From the NCBI GenBank assembly GCA_965237765.1, contig OZ250157.1, positions 1,674,001-1,738,000 on the forward strand: a stretch of 64,000 bases of DNA, in the 5' to 3' direction. Numbering within the stretch: the first letter of the stretch is position 1; the number at the start of each line of letters is the position of its first letter. The DNA comes from WTGJ01 sp965237765. Its GTDB lineage: Bacteria; Chloroflexota; Anaerolineae; Aggregatilineales; Phototrophicaceae. Both the position numbers and the translations under genes were made by a program. This document shows positions 27,242 through 36,707 of the stretch, in pieces. Below the pieces are notes generated by a model, which saw only the letters and a program-made list of their open reading frames with translations, did not search any database and was not told the origin of the DNA.

Positions 27242-28117
27242 ATGCGCCGCTGGTCTTTCCAGTATTACCTGCTGATCTCGCCGGCCCTGCTGCTGAGCTT
27301 GGCCGTCGTTTTCGTGCCAGGAGCAATGACCCTCCTTGTGGCCTTCACCGATTGGAATGGCGTCTCGCTCGACCTGAACTGGGTGGGCTTCGCCAATTTT
27401 CAAAAAATATTTTCCGATCGCATCTTCTGGAACGCCCTCAGCCATAACTTCCGCTGGACTTTGCTCTTCCTGACCATCCCCGTCGCCATCGGTTTGCTGA
27501 CGGCCATGCTCTTGCTCAAGCGCCGCCGCACGAAAACCCTCTACCAGCTGATCTTCCTCGGCCCCTATGTGCTGGCGCCGGTGACGAACGCCATCCTCTG
27601 GCTAAATATCATACTGAATCCGGCCACCGGTCTGCTGCGCCAGATTCGCCCGCTCATCCCGCGCGGCTCGCTCTTGGCCGGCCTACGCTCGCCCTTGAGC
27701 CCGGATGTGGCTCTCTACACCGTCGCCGCCGTCGATATCTGGCATTATTGGGGTTTCCTGACCGTCGTCTATTTAGCGGCGCTGCGCCAGACCCCGCATG
27801 AGCTGGTCGAGGCGGCCATGGTCGAAGGCGCCAACGTCTTCCAACTCTTCCGCCATATCTACCTGCCGACCATCCTGCCGACCATCTTGCTGATGTTCGT
27901 GCTCATCACCATCTTCTCCTTCCTGACCTTTGAGTATGTCTACATCATGACAAACGGCGGCACCGGCTCGGAGATGCTGAGCACCTACGCCTACAATCAG
28001 GCCTTCCATAAGTTCCAATATGGCCGCGCGGTAGCCACTGGCTTGGTGATGAGCGCCTTTGGCCTGCTCGCCTCCTTCTGTTATTTGTGGATGAGCCGCA
28101 AGGAAATTGGCGCATGA
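27242..28117 (+). CDS. ABC sugar transporter permease (MalF/UgpA type)
   Basis: 291-residue permease with six helices. It begins with the typical LLISPALLLSLAVVFVPG first helix and has the EAA loop around PHELVEAAMVEGANVFQLF. It lies nine bases after the binding-protein gene. The stop overlaps the next permease start in ATGA, indicating coupling. Confidence 0.93.
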   Translation: MRRWSFQYYLLISPALLLSLAVVFVPGAMTLLVAFTDWNGVSLDLNWVGFANFQKIFSDRIFWNALSHNFRWTLLFLTIPVAIGLLTAMLLLKRRRTKTLYQLIFLGPYVLAPVTNAILWLNIILNPATGLLRQIRPLIPRGSLLAGLRSPLSPDVALYTVAAVDIWHYWGFLTVVYLAALRQTPHELVEAAMVEGANVFQLFRHIYLPTILPTILLMFVLITIFSFLTFEYVYIMTNGGTGSEMLSTYAYNQAFHKFQYGRAVATGLVMSAFGLLASFCYLWMSRKEIGA

Positions 28118-28980
28118 AGGGCGGCGCGAGCGTTTTCACCTTCGGCTCGCCGCGTTACGCGCGCGCCCTGCAGCGCTTCAGCGCCCACCTGGTGCTGCTC
28201 TTCTTCGCGGCGACCGCTCTGGGACCCTTGCTCTTGGTGCTGGTGAATAGCATGAAAACGCACCGGCAGATCGCCAGCAACCCGCTTTCCCTGCCGACGG
28301 CGATCGAATGGGAGAATTTTTCCCTGGCCTGGGGATACGGAAAATTCGCGCGCGGCTTCGCCAATAGCATCCTGCTGACCGGGACGGCGGTGCTCATCGT
28401 GCTCTTTTGTGCTTCCCTGGCCGGTTATGTCCTGGCTGGGCGCAAGATTCGCCACTGGCGCCTCGTGACAGTCTATTTCATGGTGGCCATCACTGTGCCG
28501 ATCCAGCTCTTCCTCTTCCCGCTTTATTATGTCTTCGCGCGCGTGCTCGGCTTATTGGGTAATGTGCCGGCAGTGGGGGTGGTGCTGGCGGCGCTCAATA
28601 TGCCGCTGGCTGTCTTCTTGATGCGTTCTTTCTTCCTCGCCGTGCCCTCGCAATTGGAGGAAGCGGCGCGCATTGATGGTGCCAACACCTGGCAGGTCCT
28701 GCTCTACGTCCTCTTCCCCATCGTGCGGCCGGGCATGATCACCGTCGCCGTCATCGTCGGCCTGCATGTCTGGAACGAATTCCTCATCACGCGCACCTTC
28801 TTGGGGACCGATAGCTTCACCGCTACGCTGGGCTTATACTCCATGAATGGCACTTTTGTATCGGCTATGGGCGTGATGATGGCCGGCACCATGATTCTGA
28901 TCGCGCCGCCGCTCATCTTTTTCGCGCTGGTGCAGCGCTATTTCATCGAAGGCCTGGTGAGCGGGGCGCTCAAGGGCTAG
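28114..28980 (+). CDS. ABC sugar transporter permease (MalG/UgpE type)
   Basis: 288-residue second permease. I choose the ATG at 28114 that overlaps the upstream stop; an earlier in-frame start would lie inside the previous gene. The EAA loop is visible as VPSQLEEAARIDGANTWQVL, and the last helix and C-terminus (FIEGLVSGALKG) are typical of the family. Three bases separate it from the first ADP-ribosylglycohydrolase-like gene, so transport and hydrolysis are co-expressed. Confidence 0.93.
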   Translation: MKGGASVFTFGSPRYARALQRFSAHLVLLFFAATALGPLLLVLVNSMKTHRQIASNPLSLPTAIEWENFSLAWGYGKFARGFANSILLTGTAVLIVLFCASLAGYVLAGRKIRHWRLVTVYFMVAITVPIQLFLFPLYYVFARVLGLLGNVPAVGVVLAALNMPLAVFLMRSFFLAVPSQLEEAARIDGANTWQVLLYVLFPIVRPGMITVAVIVGLHVWNEFLITRTFLGTDSFTATLGLYSMNGTFVSAMGVMMAGTMILIAPPLIFFALVQRYFIEGLVSGALKG

Positions 28981-28983
28981 CGA

Positions 28984-31117
28984 ATGGCCGAGCGCAACGC
29001 AGCCCTCTCGCCGGAGATTTGCGAGCGCATCTACGCGGGCGTCCTCGGCAAGCTGATCGGTGTCTATCTGGGGCGGGCGGTCGAAGGCTGGCGCTACGAA
29101 GACATTCGCGCGCGCTTCGGCGAAATCCGCAATTATGTCCACCACGAAGTCGGCATGCCGCTCATCGTGCCGGATGACGATATCTCCGGCAGCTTCGTCT
29201 TCTTCCGCGCGCTGGAGGACCACGGCTACGACCCCGCCCTGAGCGCGCGCCAGATTGGTGAAACCTGGCTGAATTACATCATCGAGGAGCACACCATCCT
29301 CTGGTGGGGCGGCATGGGCCGCTCGACGGAACACACGGCCTACTTGCGCCTGAAACAGGGTTACCCGGCCCCGGAAAGCGGCTCCAGTACCCGCAACGGC
29401 CGCGGTATGGCGGAGCAGATCGGCGCTCAAATTTTCATCGACCCCTGGGCGCTCGCCAACCCGAACCAGCCCGAGCGCGCTGCCCGGTTGGCGCGCGCCG
29501 CCGCTTCCGTCAGCCACGATGGCATCGCCATCGAATGTGCCGTCTTCCTGGCGGTGCTGGAGGCGCTCTCTTTTGCCGAACGCGACGCTGAACGCCTCCT
29601 GGAAGCAGGCCTTACGTATGTGCAGGATGTCCACTTACGCCACCTCGTGCAGCAGGTCCGCGAACGCTGTGCAACCGAGCGCGATTGGCGGGCGGTACGG
29701 GATTGGATCGAGCGCGAACACGGCTATACCCGCTACCCCGGCAATTGCCCGATGGTAACCAACCACCTATCCGTGTTGATGGCCTTCCTGCTCGGTGGCG
29801 ATGATTTCCAGGAGAGCATTTGCATCGCCGCCAGCGCCGGTTGGGATACCGATTGCAACGCCGGCAATGTCGGGTGCTGGAACGGCATCCGCCTCGGCCT
29901 CGCCGCTTTGAATGCGGGTGTGGATCTGCGTACGCCGGTCGCCGACCGCCTCTACGCCGTCAGCGCCGACGGCGGCGAATGCCTGAGCGATGCCGTCCTG
30001 GAAACGCGCCGCATCCTGCGTGCCGCCGCTGCCTTGAACGGCGCGGGACCACCTCCAAATCAACCACGTTTTGCCTTCGAGTACTCCGGCGCCAACCAGG
30101 GTTGGCTGCCCGATGATGACGGTGCGCCGCATCGGCAAGCGCTCACGCAACTGCACAACGAGGATGGCAACGGCCTGGAAATCGCCTACGACGGGCTCGC
30201 GCCCGGGACGAGCGCCCGCCTCCGCGTCCAGACCTTCGCTCACCCCGAACCGACCGGCCGCCGCGACACCAGCTACTTCGAAGTGCTGGCCAGCCCAACG
30301 CTTTACGAGACGCAAACCGTGCGCGCGCTCGTCGATTGCGGCGCCGGCCCCCTTGCCCGAATGGCGCTTTTTCGTGCAGCAATTCGATGGCGAAGGCGCA
30401 ATCCACACGCGCTATAGCGAGGCATATCCGCTGCGGGCCGGCGCCAACGAATTGCGCTGGGAAATCCCCGCCGGCGCCGGCCATCCCATCTATCAGCTGG
30501 GCATCGAGCTCCATTCGCGGCGGCGCATTTCCGGCGCCATCCGCTTGCGCTGGTTGGATTGGGCTGGCGCGCCGCGTGCCTTTCCGCATGGGGCGGCGAT
30601 GGCCCTCTCGCCCGCGCTCACGCCCTGGACGACCAATACCCCCTGGCTGCGCGCCTTCCTGCAATCTGCCCAACACGTCGCGCCCGATTACACGACCACC
30701 TTCTCTCTCTCTCACCCTGGCGCGAACGGCCTCGTAACCATCGGCACGCGCGATTGGGCCGATTACCGTGTCTCTTCGCGCCTGACGCTGGTCGGCCAGC
30801 GAACGGCAGGGTTGGTGGCGCGGGCGCGCGGTCATCGGCGCTATTATGCTGCGGTGGTTCAAGGCGGCGAGGCGCAAATTTGGCGGCGGCGCGATGCCGA
30901 TTGTGCGCTGCTCGCCCGCAAACCTTGTGATATCCCCTTTGACCAGCCTTTGGAATTCGCCTTCACGCTGCGCGGTGATCAGCTGGAATTCGCGATCGAC
31001 GGCCAGCGCGTCCTTTCCGCACATGATGGCAGTTACACGAGCGGTGGCGCTGGCTTCATCGTCGAAGAAGGCGGTTACCTGGCAAACGGATTCGCTGTGG
31101 AGGCCCTTGATGGCTGA
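28984..31117 (+). CDS. ADP-ribosylglycohydrolase family protein with C-terminal beta domains, copy 1 (one frameshift)
   Basis: The N-terminal ~345 residues are an ARH/DraG-type all-helical hydrolase, with acidic metal motifs PDDDISGSF and SAGWDTDCNAGNVG; the usual GD at the start is GK (VLGKLIGVYLG). C-terminal regions resemble a beta-sandwich plus a LamG/concanavalin-like domain ending in GGAGFIVEEG. The frame breaks at a run of five Cs (30348-30352). Dropping one C restores alignment to the full length of the paralogue at 31110, so I read one gene. The family removes ADP-ribose or hydrolyses other N-ribosyl bonds. It is translationally linked to the permeases and overlaps the next copy by eight bases. 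No signal peptide. Confidence 0.85.
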
Positions 31118-33215
31118 AGTCGCTACGAATGGCGTGGCCGAGCGGATTTACGCCGGTGTCCTCGGCAAGATCATCGGCGTCTACCTCGGGCGGCCAGTAG
31201 AGGGCTGGCACTATGAGCACATCGAGGCGCGCTTTGGCGAGGTGGATCGCTTCGTGCACGCGGATTTGGGCCTGCCCCTCATCGTCGCCGATGACGATCT
31301 GAGTGGCGCCTTCGGCTTCTTTCGCGCCCTCGCCGATAATGATTTTCGCCGCGATATCAGCGCCGCTGATTTTGGCAACGCCTGGCTGAACACCATCATC
31401 GAAGACAAGACGATCCTCTGGTGGGGTGGCTTCGGCCGCTCGACCGAACACACCGCCTATTTGCGCCTCAAAGCGGGTTACCGCGCGCCCAAGAGCGGTA
31501 GTGAAGCCCTGAATGGACTCACGCTCTCCACACAAATCGGCGCGCAAATCTTTACCGACGCTTTCGCCTTGATGTCCCCCGGCGACCCGGAACAGGCGGC
31601 TTCCCTCATCCGCGCCGCCGCTTCCGTCAGCCACGATGGCATCGCGCTGGATTGCGCCGCTTACCTGGGTGCCTTGCAGGCGCTGGCATTTGAGCAGCCG
31701 GAGCTCGACGCGCTGCTCGCGGCGGCCGACCGTTTCGTCAAGAACGACGAGCTGCGCCGCCTGATCGATGACGTGCACGGAATCTGCGCGAGGGAAAGCG
31801 ATTGGCGGCGGGTGCGCGTCTGGCTGCAAGAGCATCACGGCTACGGCGTCTACCACGGCCCCTGCCCGATCCAGACCAACCACGCGGCGGTGCTGGCGGC
31901 GTTGTTGCTCGGCGGCGATGATTTCGAGCGCGCGCTGAGCATCGCCGCTTCCGCCGGTTGGGATACCGATTGCAACGCCGCTAGCGTCGGTTGCCTGAAC
32001 GGGGTGCGCCTCGGCTTGGGCGCGATTCCGTCGCGCTGGCGTGAAGAAGTGGTGGACCGTTTGCTGGTCGTAACGGCGGAGGGTGGACGCTGCGTTCGGG
32101 ATGCCGTGCAGGAAACGCGCGATATCCTGCAGGCGGCGGCCGCTTTTCGCGGGGAGGCGGAGCCGAAACTTCAACCGCGTTTCGCTTTCGAATTCCGCGG
32201 CGCGCGTCAGGGATTCGCCGCTTCTCCCGATACGCCAACCGGCGTAGGCAAAATCCAGATCATCGATGACGAAGCGCCCGGCCTGCGCCTGCGTTACGCT
32301 TTGGCCGCGGGAGAAAGCGCGCGCGTCTCCACGCCGGTCTTCCTGGATTTCGACGAAGTCATCGACAATTTTGGCACGCACGCCAGCCCGACCCTATACT
32401 CCACACAAGAAGTGAGTTTCGTGTTGGAAGCGCCAGCGGTAGCAAACGGCGCGCTGCCTGCCATTCGCCTCTACGCCCTCTATTACGACGTGTCAGACGC
32501 TCGTCAGACGCTCGCGGGGGAGAAACAGGCGCTGCGGCCAGGGCGCAACGAATGGCGCTGGCGCATCCCAGCGAATGGTGGCATGCCGCTCTATCGGTTG
32601 GGGCTGGAGATCGTGGCTGCAGATGGGGCTACTACTGGCGAATTGCGCCTGCGCGGCGTCGATTGGGATGGCGCGCCGCAAGACTTCCGCCAGGAGGGCG
32701 TGCTGATGTCCTCGATCTGGAATCTGCAACCGCGCTGGTTGCGCGCCTGGGTGAGCGCCGCGAAGGAATTCGCGCCTGCTTTCGCCGATACCTATTGCGT
32801 TTCGCATAGCGATACCGACGGCCTCGTTACCCTGGGGACGCGCGAATGGGGCGATTACGCAGTCGAATCGCGCTTGCGTTTCAGCCTGCACGACGCTGGC
32901 GGCCTGGCGCTGCGGACACGTGGTCTGCGGCGCTATTACGCGGCCCTCTTCCGCGGCGGCGAGCGCCTGGCCATCATCGCGCGGCAGGATGACCAGACGC
33001 AGGTGTTGGCGGAAATGCCTTTTCCCTATGAAACCGAGCGGCATTATTCGCTGCGCTTCGCGGTGGTGGGGGAGCGGCTTTCGCTCGCAGTGGATGGCCA
33101 GCCATTGCTCGAAGCGCTCGATGGTCGTTACCGCGGCGGCGGTGCCGGTTTCCTCATCGAGCACGGCACGATGCTGGCGGATGGTTTCCGGGTGCGCGCC
33201 ATCGGGAACGGTTGA
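31110..33215 (+). CDS. ADP-ribosylglycohydrolase family protein with C-terminal beta domains, copy 2
   Basis: 701-residue intact paralogue of the previous gene. The start is ATG 31110, overlapping its stop by eight bases. The catalytic domain occupies about 1-345 with ADDDLSGAF and SAGWDTDCNAASVG. The C-terminal half has a middle beta region (about 350-530) and a LamG-like end domain (about 560-700, with GDYAVESRLRFS and GGAGFLIEHG). Such double-beta extensions suggest binding of a glycan or polymer substrate. No secretion signal is visible, so hydrolysis is probably cytoplasmic after import. Confidence 0.9.
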   Translation: MAEVATNGVAERIYAGVLGKIIGVYLGRPVEGWHYEHIEARFGEVDRFVHADLGLPLIVADDDLSGAFGFFRALADNDFRRDISAADFGNAWLNTIIEDKTILWWGGFGRSTEHTAYLRLKAGYRAPKSGSEALNGLTLSTQIGAQIFTDAFALMSPGDPEQAASLIRAAASVSHDGIALDCAAYLGALQALAFEQPELDALLAAADRFVKNDELRRLIDDVHGICARESDWRRVRVWLQEHHGYGVYHGPCPIQTNHAAVLAALLLGGDDFERALSIAASAGWDTDCNAASVGCLNGVRLGLGAIPSRWREEVVDRLLVVTAEGGRCVRDAVQETRDILQAAAAFRGEAEPKLQPRFAFEFRGARQGFAASPDTPTGVGKIQIIDDEAPGLRLRYALAAGESARVSTPVFLDFDEVIDNFGTHASPTLYSTQEVSFVLEAPAVANGALPAIRLYALYYDVSDARQTLAGEKQALRPGRNEWRWRIPANGGMPLYRLGLEIVAADGATTGELRLRGVDWDGAPQDFRQEGVLMSSIWNLQPRWLRAWVSAAKEFAPAFADTYCVSHSDTDGLVTLGTREWGDYAVESRLRFSLHDAGGLALRTRGLRRYYAALFRGGERLAIIARQDDQTQVLAEMPFPYETERHYSLRFAVVGERLSLAVDGQPLLEALDGRYRGGGAGFLIEHGTMLADGFRVRAIGNG

Positions 33216-33915
33216 TGGCAGAGGGGAAGCCCAACTGGAAGGCGCGAGCCGGCACTTCGCGGCCGTAGGAAGCGCGCGCTCAATCCTGGCGGCGCTGGAA
33301 GCGGAAAGCCGGCCCATCCACGCCATTTGCGCGAGCGAAGAGAAACACGGCGCCGATTTCGCGCGCATCGAGCGGCTGCCGTCGGCGGTGATCGAAAAGC
33401 GCGCGCAGGGCAACACGCACGGTGGTTTGTTGGCTCGTGTGGGCGCGCGCCGTTATTCTGCGCTCGCCTCGTTGCTGCCACCGTGTGGTGTCCCCTTCCT
33501 CGCATTGCTGGATGGCGTCGAAGACCCCTATAATTTCGGGCAGGCGCTGCGCTCGCTATAGCGGCGGGTGTGGATGGCGTGATATTGCGCGTGCGGGATT
33601 GGCTGAGCGCGGCGGGCATCGTGGTGCGCGCGTCGGCCGGTGCATCGGAGCGATTGGCTTTGGCATGCGTGGAAACGGTAGGTGAAGCGATTGCCTTTGT
33701 CAGAGAAGCGGGCTTGACCATTGCCTGCAGCGAATATTCCCGCCGCGCACTTTCCTGCTACGAAGTGGATTTGACAGTACCTCTGCTCCTGCTGCTGGGC
33801 GGCGGATCTGGCCCTGCGCATCCCCTATGAGGCGAGCGGTCTCTCGCTCGGGACGACGGCGGCGGCCGTGCTCGCCTTCGAAACGCGCCGTCAGCGCTCT
33901 GTAAGAAGCCTGTAA
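33215..33915 (+). pseudogene. SpoU/TrmH-type RNA 2'-O-methyltransferase, degraded
   Basis: Recognisable SpoU methyltransferase broken in three places. The ATG at 33215 overlaps the previous stop and reads MAEGKPNWK, then hits a dispersed repeat (33242-33277) that brings a TAG and shifts frame. The body resumes as ARSILAALEAESRP and runs to LALLDGVEDPYNFGQALRSL. At 33558-33561 one base is missing, after which AAGVDGVILR continues in another frame. Near 33798, after the LLLLLGG strand, about 15 codons of the knot's SAM-binding loop are gone, and ADLALRIPYEASGLSLG resumes in a third frame, ending at 33915. The multiple lesions make it a true pseudogene. Confidence 0.85.
33242..33277 (-). repeat. 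Dispersed double-palindrome element inserted in the SpoU gene
   Basis: Inverted copy: on the minus strand it reads CTACGGCCGC, GAA, then GTGCCGGC and TCGCGC, with a few mismatches to the consensus. It interrupts the SpoU coding region after the ninth codon and supplies an in-frame stop. Confidence 0.75.
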
Positions 33916-33971
33916 GTCGTAGGCGCGAATCGTGCTATTATCCTCTCAATTATCTGGGCCGACTTAGATTG

Positions 33972-35738
33972 ATGAGGCGTCGGATCATGCATGAGAAACG
34001 GACAAAAGATCTTTGGATCGGTGCGCTGCTGGGTGCCTTACTGACTGCGCCCTTGCTGGCGCTTTTCTACTTCGGCCGAGCCGTCTTTGGCTTGTCTTAC
34101 GTGCCGGCCGAATTATTCAAATGGACGATCGATAGTCCCATCGGTGAGGTCATCGTTACGCCGCTCAAGGAAATCATGGTCGATATCCTGCTGGTGCTGG
34201 ACCTCGGGCGCGTGGATGTCGTGGCCAAGGATGCCGAGAATCTGATGGCCCTCCTCGGCGGGTTGGTTACGGGCATCGTGGTCGGCGCGCTGGTCTTCGT
34301 CATGATGCGCACGAGCCAGATGCAGCGCCGCGGCGATGCCTTCCGCGACTCGATGCCGGGCATGGGCTTCGGCGCCTTATTGGGCGTCATCGCCCTGTTG
34401 ATGGCCGTGCAAAACGCCAACCCGAACGTAACCGCCTCGTCGTCATTCAACGCGCTTTGGATCTTCGTCGCTTTCACGATCTGGGGCGCGGCCCTCTCGC
34501 ACGTATACCACCAGATCATGGCTTTGCCGCAGCGCGCCGCCGCGCCCACTACAGGCGAAATGGCCGCGAGCGCCACGACCCTCGACCGGCGCCAGTTCCT
34601 CATCCGCATTAGCGGAGCGACGGCGACGTTGACCCTGGCCGGCGGCGTCTTGGGGCGGCTGGCGGATCAGGCCGCGCGCGTTACCGAAGTCGCTGTGAGC
34701 GAAACGCTGGCCTCCGCGTTGCCGCCGGAGATCGTGGCGCAGTTGCCGCCCGTAACCTACACCGCGGGCACCATCGCCGCGCTGCAACCGGCCGCCGGCA
34801 CACGGCCGGAATACACACCCCTGTCCGACCATTACCGCATCGATATCAGCGTCGGTGGCGCGCCTAACATCGACGGCGAAACCTACCGCCTGCCCATCAC
34901 CGGCCTGGTCGGTGAGCCGCTCGAGCTCAGCTTGCAGCAATTGCGCGAGGAATTTGAGCCGGTCGAGCAAATCGTGACGCTGGCGTGCATCTCCAACCGC
35001 GTCGGCGGCACGCTGACGAGCACCACCCGCTGGACGGGCGCGCGCCTCGCCGATGTCCTGGAGCGCGCCGCGCCGCTCGCCAACGCCGCCTACCTGCGCA
35101 TTGAAGCCGCCGATAATTTCTTCGAGTGGGTCTCGCTAGAACAGATCCGCGCCGACCCGCGCGTCATCCTCTGTTACGCCTGGGATGGCCAGCCGCTGCT
35201 GCCAAAACATGGCTTCCCGCTGCGCATCTACCTGCCCGATATCTTCGGCATGAAGCAGCCGAAATGGATCACCAGCTTCGAGCTGGTGGAAGAATGGGGC
35301 GAAGGCTACTGGGTGCGCCGCGGTTGGGATGAAGTGGCCCGCATGAGGACGACAGCGGTGGTCGATACGGTGGCCACGAACGCGGTCTACCGCTCCGAAA
35401 GCGGGGAGGCCTTCGTGCCCATCGGCGGCATCGCCCACGCCGGCGCCCGCGGCGTCTCGCGCGTGCAGGTGCAAATCGACGACGGCGAATGGCAGGACGC
35501 GCAGATCCGCACGCCGATGGCCGATACGACCTGGGTGCTCTGGCGTTACGATTGGCCCTTCGCGGAGGGCATGCATACCTTCACTGTGCGCTGCTTCGAA
35601 TACGATGGCACGGCGCAAATCGTGCAGCGGCAGGGTTCGCGCCCCAGCGGCGCCACCGGCCTGCATAGCGAAAATGCCATGCTGCGCGCCAGCGACGCCG
35701 AACCGACCGCCATTCCCGAACCCGAAACGGAGGCCTAG
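33972..35738 (+). CDS. Membrane-anchored molybdopterin-dependent oxidoreductase (sulfite oxidase family)
   Basis: Residues ~10-200 hold four hydrophobic helices. They are followed at about 203 by an internal Tat-like motif DRRQFL with a hydrophobic stretch, then the sulfite oxidase-type Moco domain (the molybdenum-ligand Cys in VTLACISNRVGG; GFPLRIYLPDIFG) and a C-terminal Mo-co dimerisation domain (GVSRVQVQIDDGEW). There is no heme domain, as in the YedY/MsrP branch. It would act outside the membrane on sulfur- or nitrogen-oxide compounds. Start: ATG 33972, or 33987 as an alternative. The membrane domain plus internal Tat layout is unusual but is seen in several bacterial lineages. Confidence 0.88.
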   Translation: MRRRIMHEKRTKDLWIGALLGALLTAPLLALFYFGRAVFGLSYVPAELFKWTIDSPIGEVIVTPLKEIMVDILLVLDLGRVDVVAKDAENLMALLGGLVTGIVVGALVFVMMRTSQMQRRGDAFRDSMPGMGFGALLGVIALLMAVQNANPNVTASSSFNALWIFVAFTIWGAALSHVYHQIMALPQRAAAPTTGEMAASATTLDRRQFLIRISGATATLTLAGGVLGRLADQAARVTEVAVSETLASALPPEIVAQLPPVTYTAGTIAALQPAAGTRPEYTPLSDHYRIDISVGGAPNIDGETYRLPITGLVGEPLELSLQQLREEFEPVEQIVTLACISNRVGGTLTSTTRWTGARLADVLERAAPLANAAYLRIEAADNFFEWVSLEQIRADPRVILCYAWDGQPLLPKHGFPLRIYLPDIFGMKQPKWITSFELVEEWGEGYWVRRGWDEVARMRTTAVVDTVATNAVYRSESGEAFVPIGGIAHAGARGVSRVQVQIDDGEWQDAQIRTPMADTTWVLWRYDWPFAEGMHTFTVRCFEYDGTAQIVQRQGSRPSGATGLHSENAMLRASDAEPTAIPEPETEA

Positions 35739-35744
35739 CCGCGC

Positions 35745-36665
35745 ATGGCTGATGGGATGACGCTCCGCCTGGCGCCGCCGCCACATTTCAACCTGCAGAG
35801 CGTCATCCATAGCCACGGCTGGTGGCGCCTGCCGCCTTTCTCCCTGAATGAGGAGAGTGGCGCACTCAGCCGGGTCGATGCGCTGCGCGATGGCGCGCTC
35901 GTGCGCTACACGGTCTACGAAGACGATGGCGCGCTGCTCCTGCGGCTGGAAGACGCGCTCAACGCTGCCCAGCAAACCGAGCTCGTAGCCATCGTCGCCC
36001 GCATCCTCGGCTGGGAGCTGGATCTAGCGCCCTTCTACGAATACCTGGCCGATTTCCCGGATTACGCCTGGGTCGCCCCGCGCGCGCTGGGGCGCAAATT
36101 GAAATGCCCCACGGTCTGGGAAGACGCGGTCAAGACGCTGCTGACGACGAATACGACCTGGGCGATGACGATCCAGATGGTGACGCGCGTGGCGGCGCTC
36201 GGAGTTCGCGAGGGGGAAGGGGAGGACGAACGCATCGCCTTCCCGACACCCCAGCAACTGGCCGAATTGGGCGAAGCGGCATTGGCCGCGGCCGTGCGCG
36301 CCGGCTACCGCAACTCCTATCTGTACGAGCTGGCGACGCGCATCACCAGCGGCGAGCTGGAGCTGGAAGCCTGGCTTACCGATGACGCCGACGACCGGAC
36401 GTTGTATAAGCGCTTGCGCTCCTTAAAAGGCTTCGGCGATTATGCCGTCAGCAGCCTGATGCGCATTTACGGGCGTTTTGGCTATTTGAGCATCGATACC
36501 GTCGCCCGCGCCTGCTACAAGGCGCTGCACCCCGCCGCCGCCGAACTAGACGCCAAATCCCTCGACGCCACCATCCGCGACCACTACGCCACCCACGGCC
36601 GCTGGCAGGCCCTGATACAATGGGCCGATGTGATTCGGGCGTTTGAGGAGGGGTTGGTGAATTAG
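35745..36665 (+). CDS. HhH-GPD DNA glycosylase (OGG/AlkA type)
   Basis: 306-residue base-excision repair glycosylase. The helix-hairpin-helix region reads LRSLKGFGDYAVSSLMRIYGRFGYLSIDT, with the catalytic Asp in SIDT and the hairpin GFGDYA. An N-terminal antiparallel beta domain (to about residue 90) resembles AlkA/OGG. No lysine nucleophile is at the usual hairpin position, so it may be monofunctional (AlkA-like). It starts six bases after the oxidoreductase stop. It borders an AT-rich toxin-antitoxin-like island. Confidence 0.85.
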   Translation: MADGMTLRLAPPPHFNLQSVIHSHGWWRLPPFSLNEESGALSRVDALRDGALVRYTVYEDDGALLLRLEDALNAAQQTELVAIVARILGWELDLAPFYEYLADFPDYAWVAPRALGRKLKCPTVWEDAVKTLLTTNTTWAMTIQMVTRVAALGVREGEGEDERIAFPTPQQLAELGEAALAAAVRAGYRNSYLYELATRITSGELELEAWLTDDADDRTLYKRLRSLKGFGDYAVSSLMRIYGRFGYLSIDTVARACYKALHPAAAELDAKSLDATIRDHYATHGRWQALIQWADVIRAFEEGLVN

Positions 36666-36707
36666 AGGTCTGATCTTATACCTTCATTGATGAGAAACTG
36701 CCGCATA

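Noticed and set aside
31056..32381. 441-codon minus-strand frame over ADP-ribosylglycohydrolase copy 2
   Set aside because: The opposite strand has continuous DraG-type motifs; no ribosome site or homology on this one.
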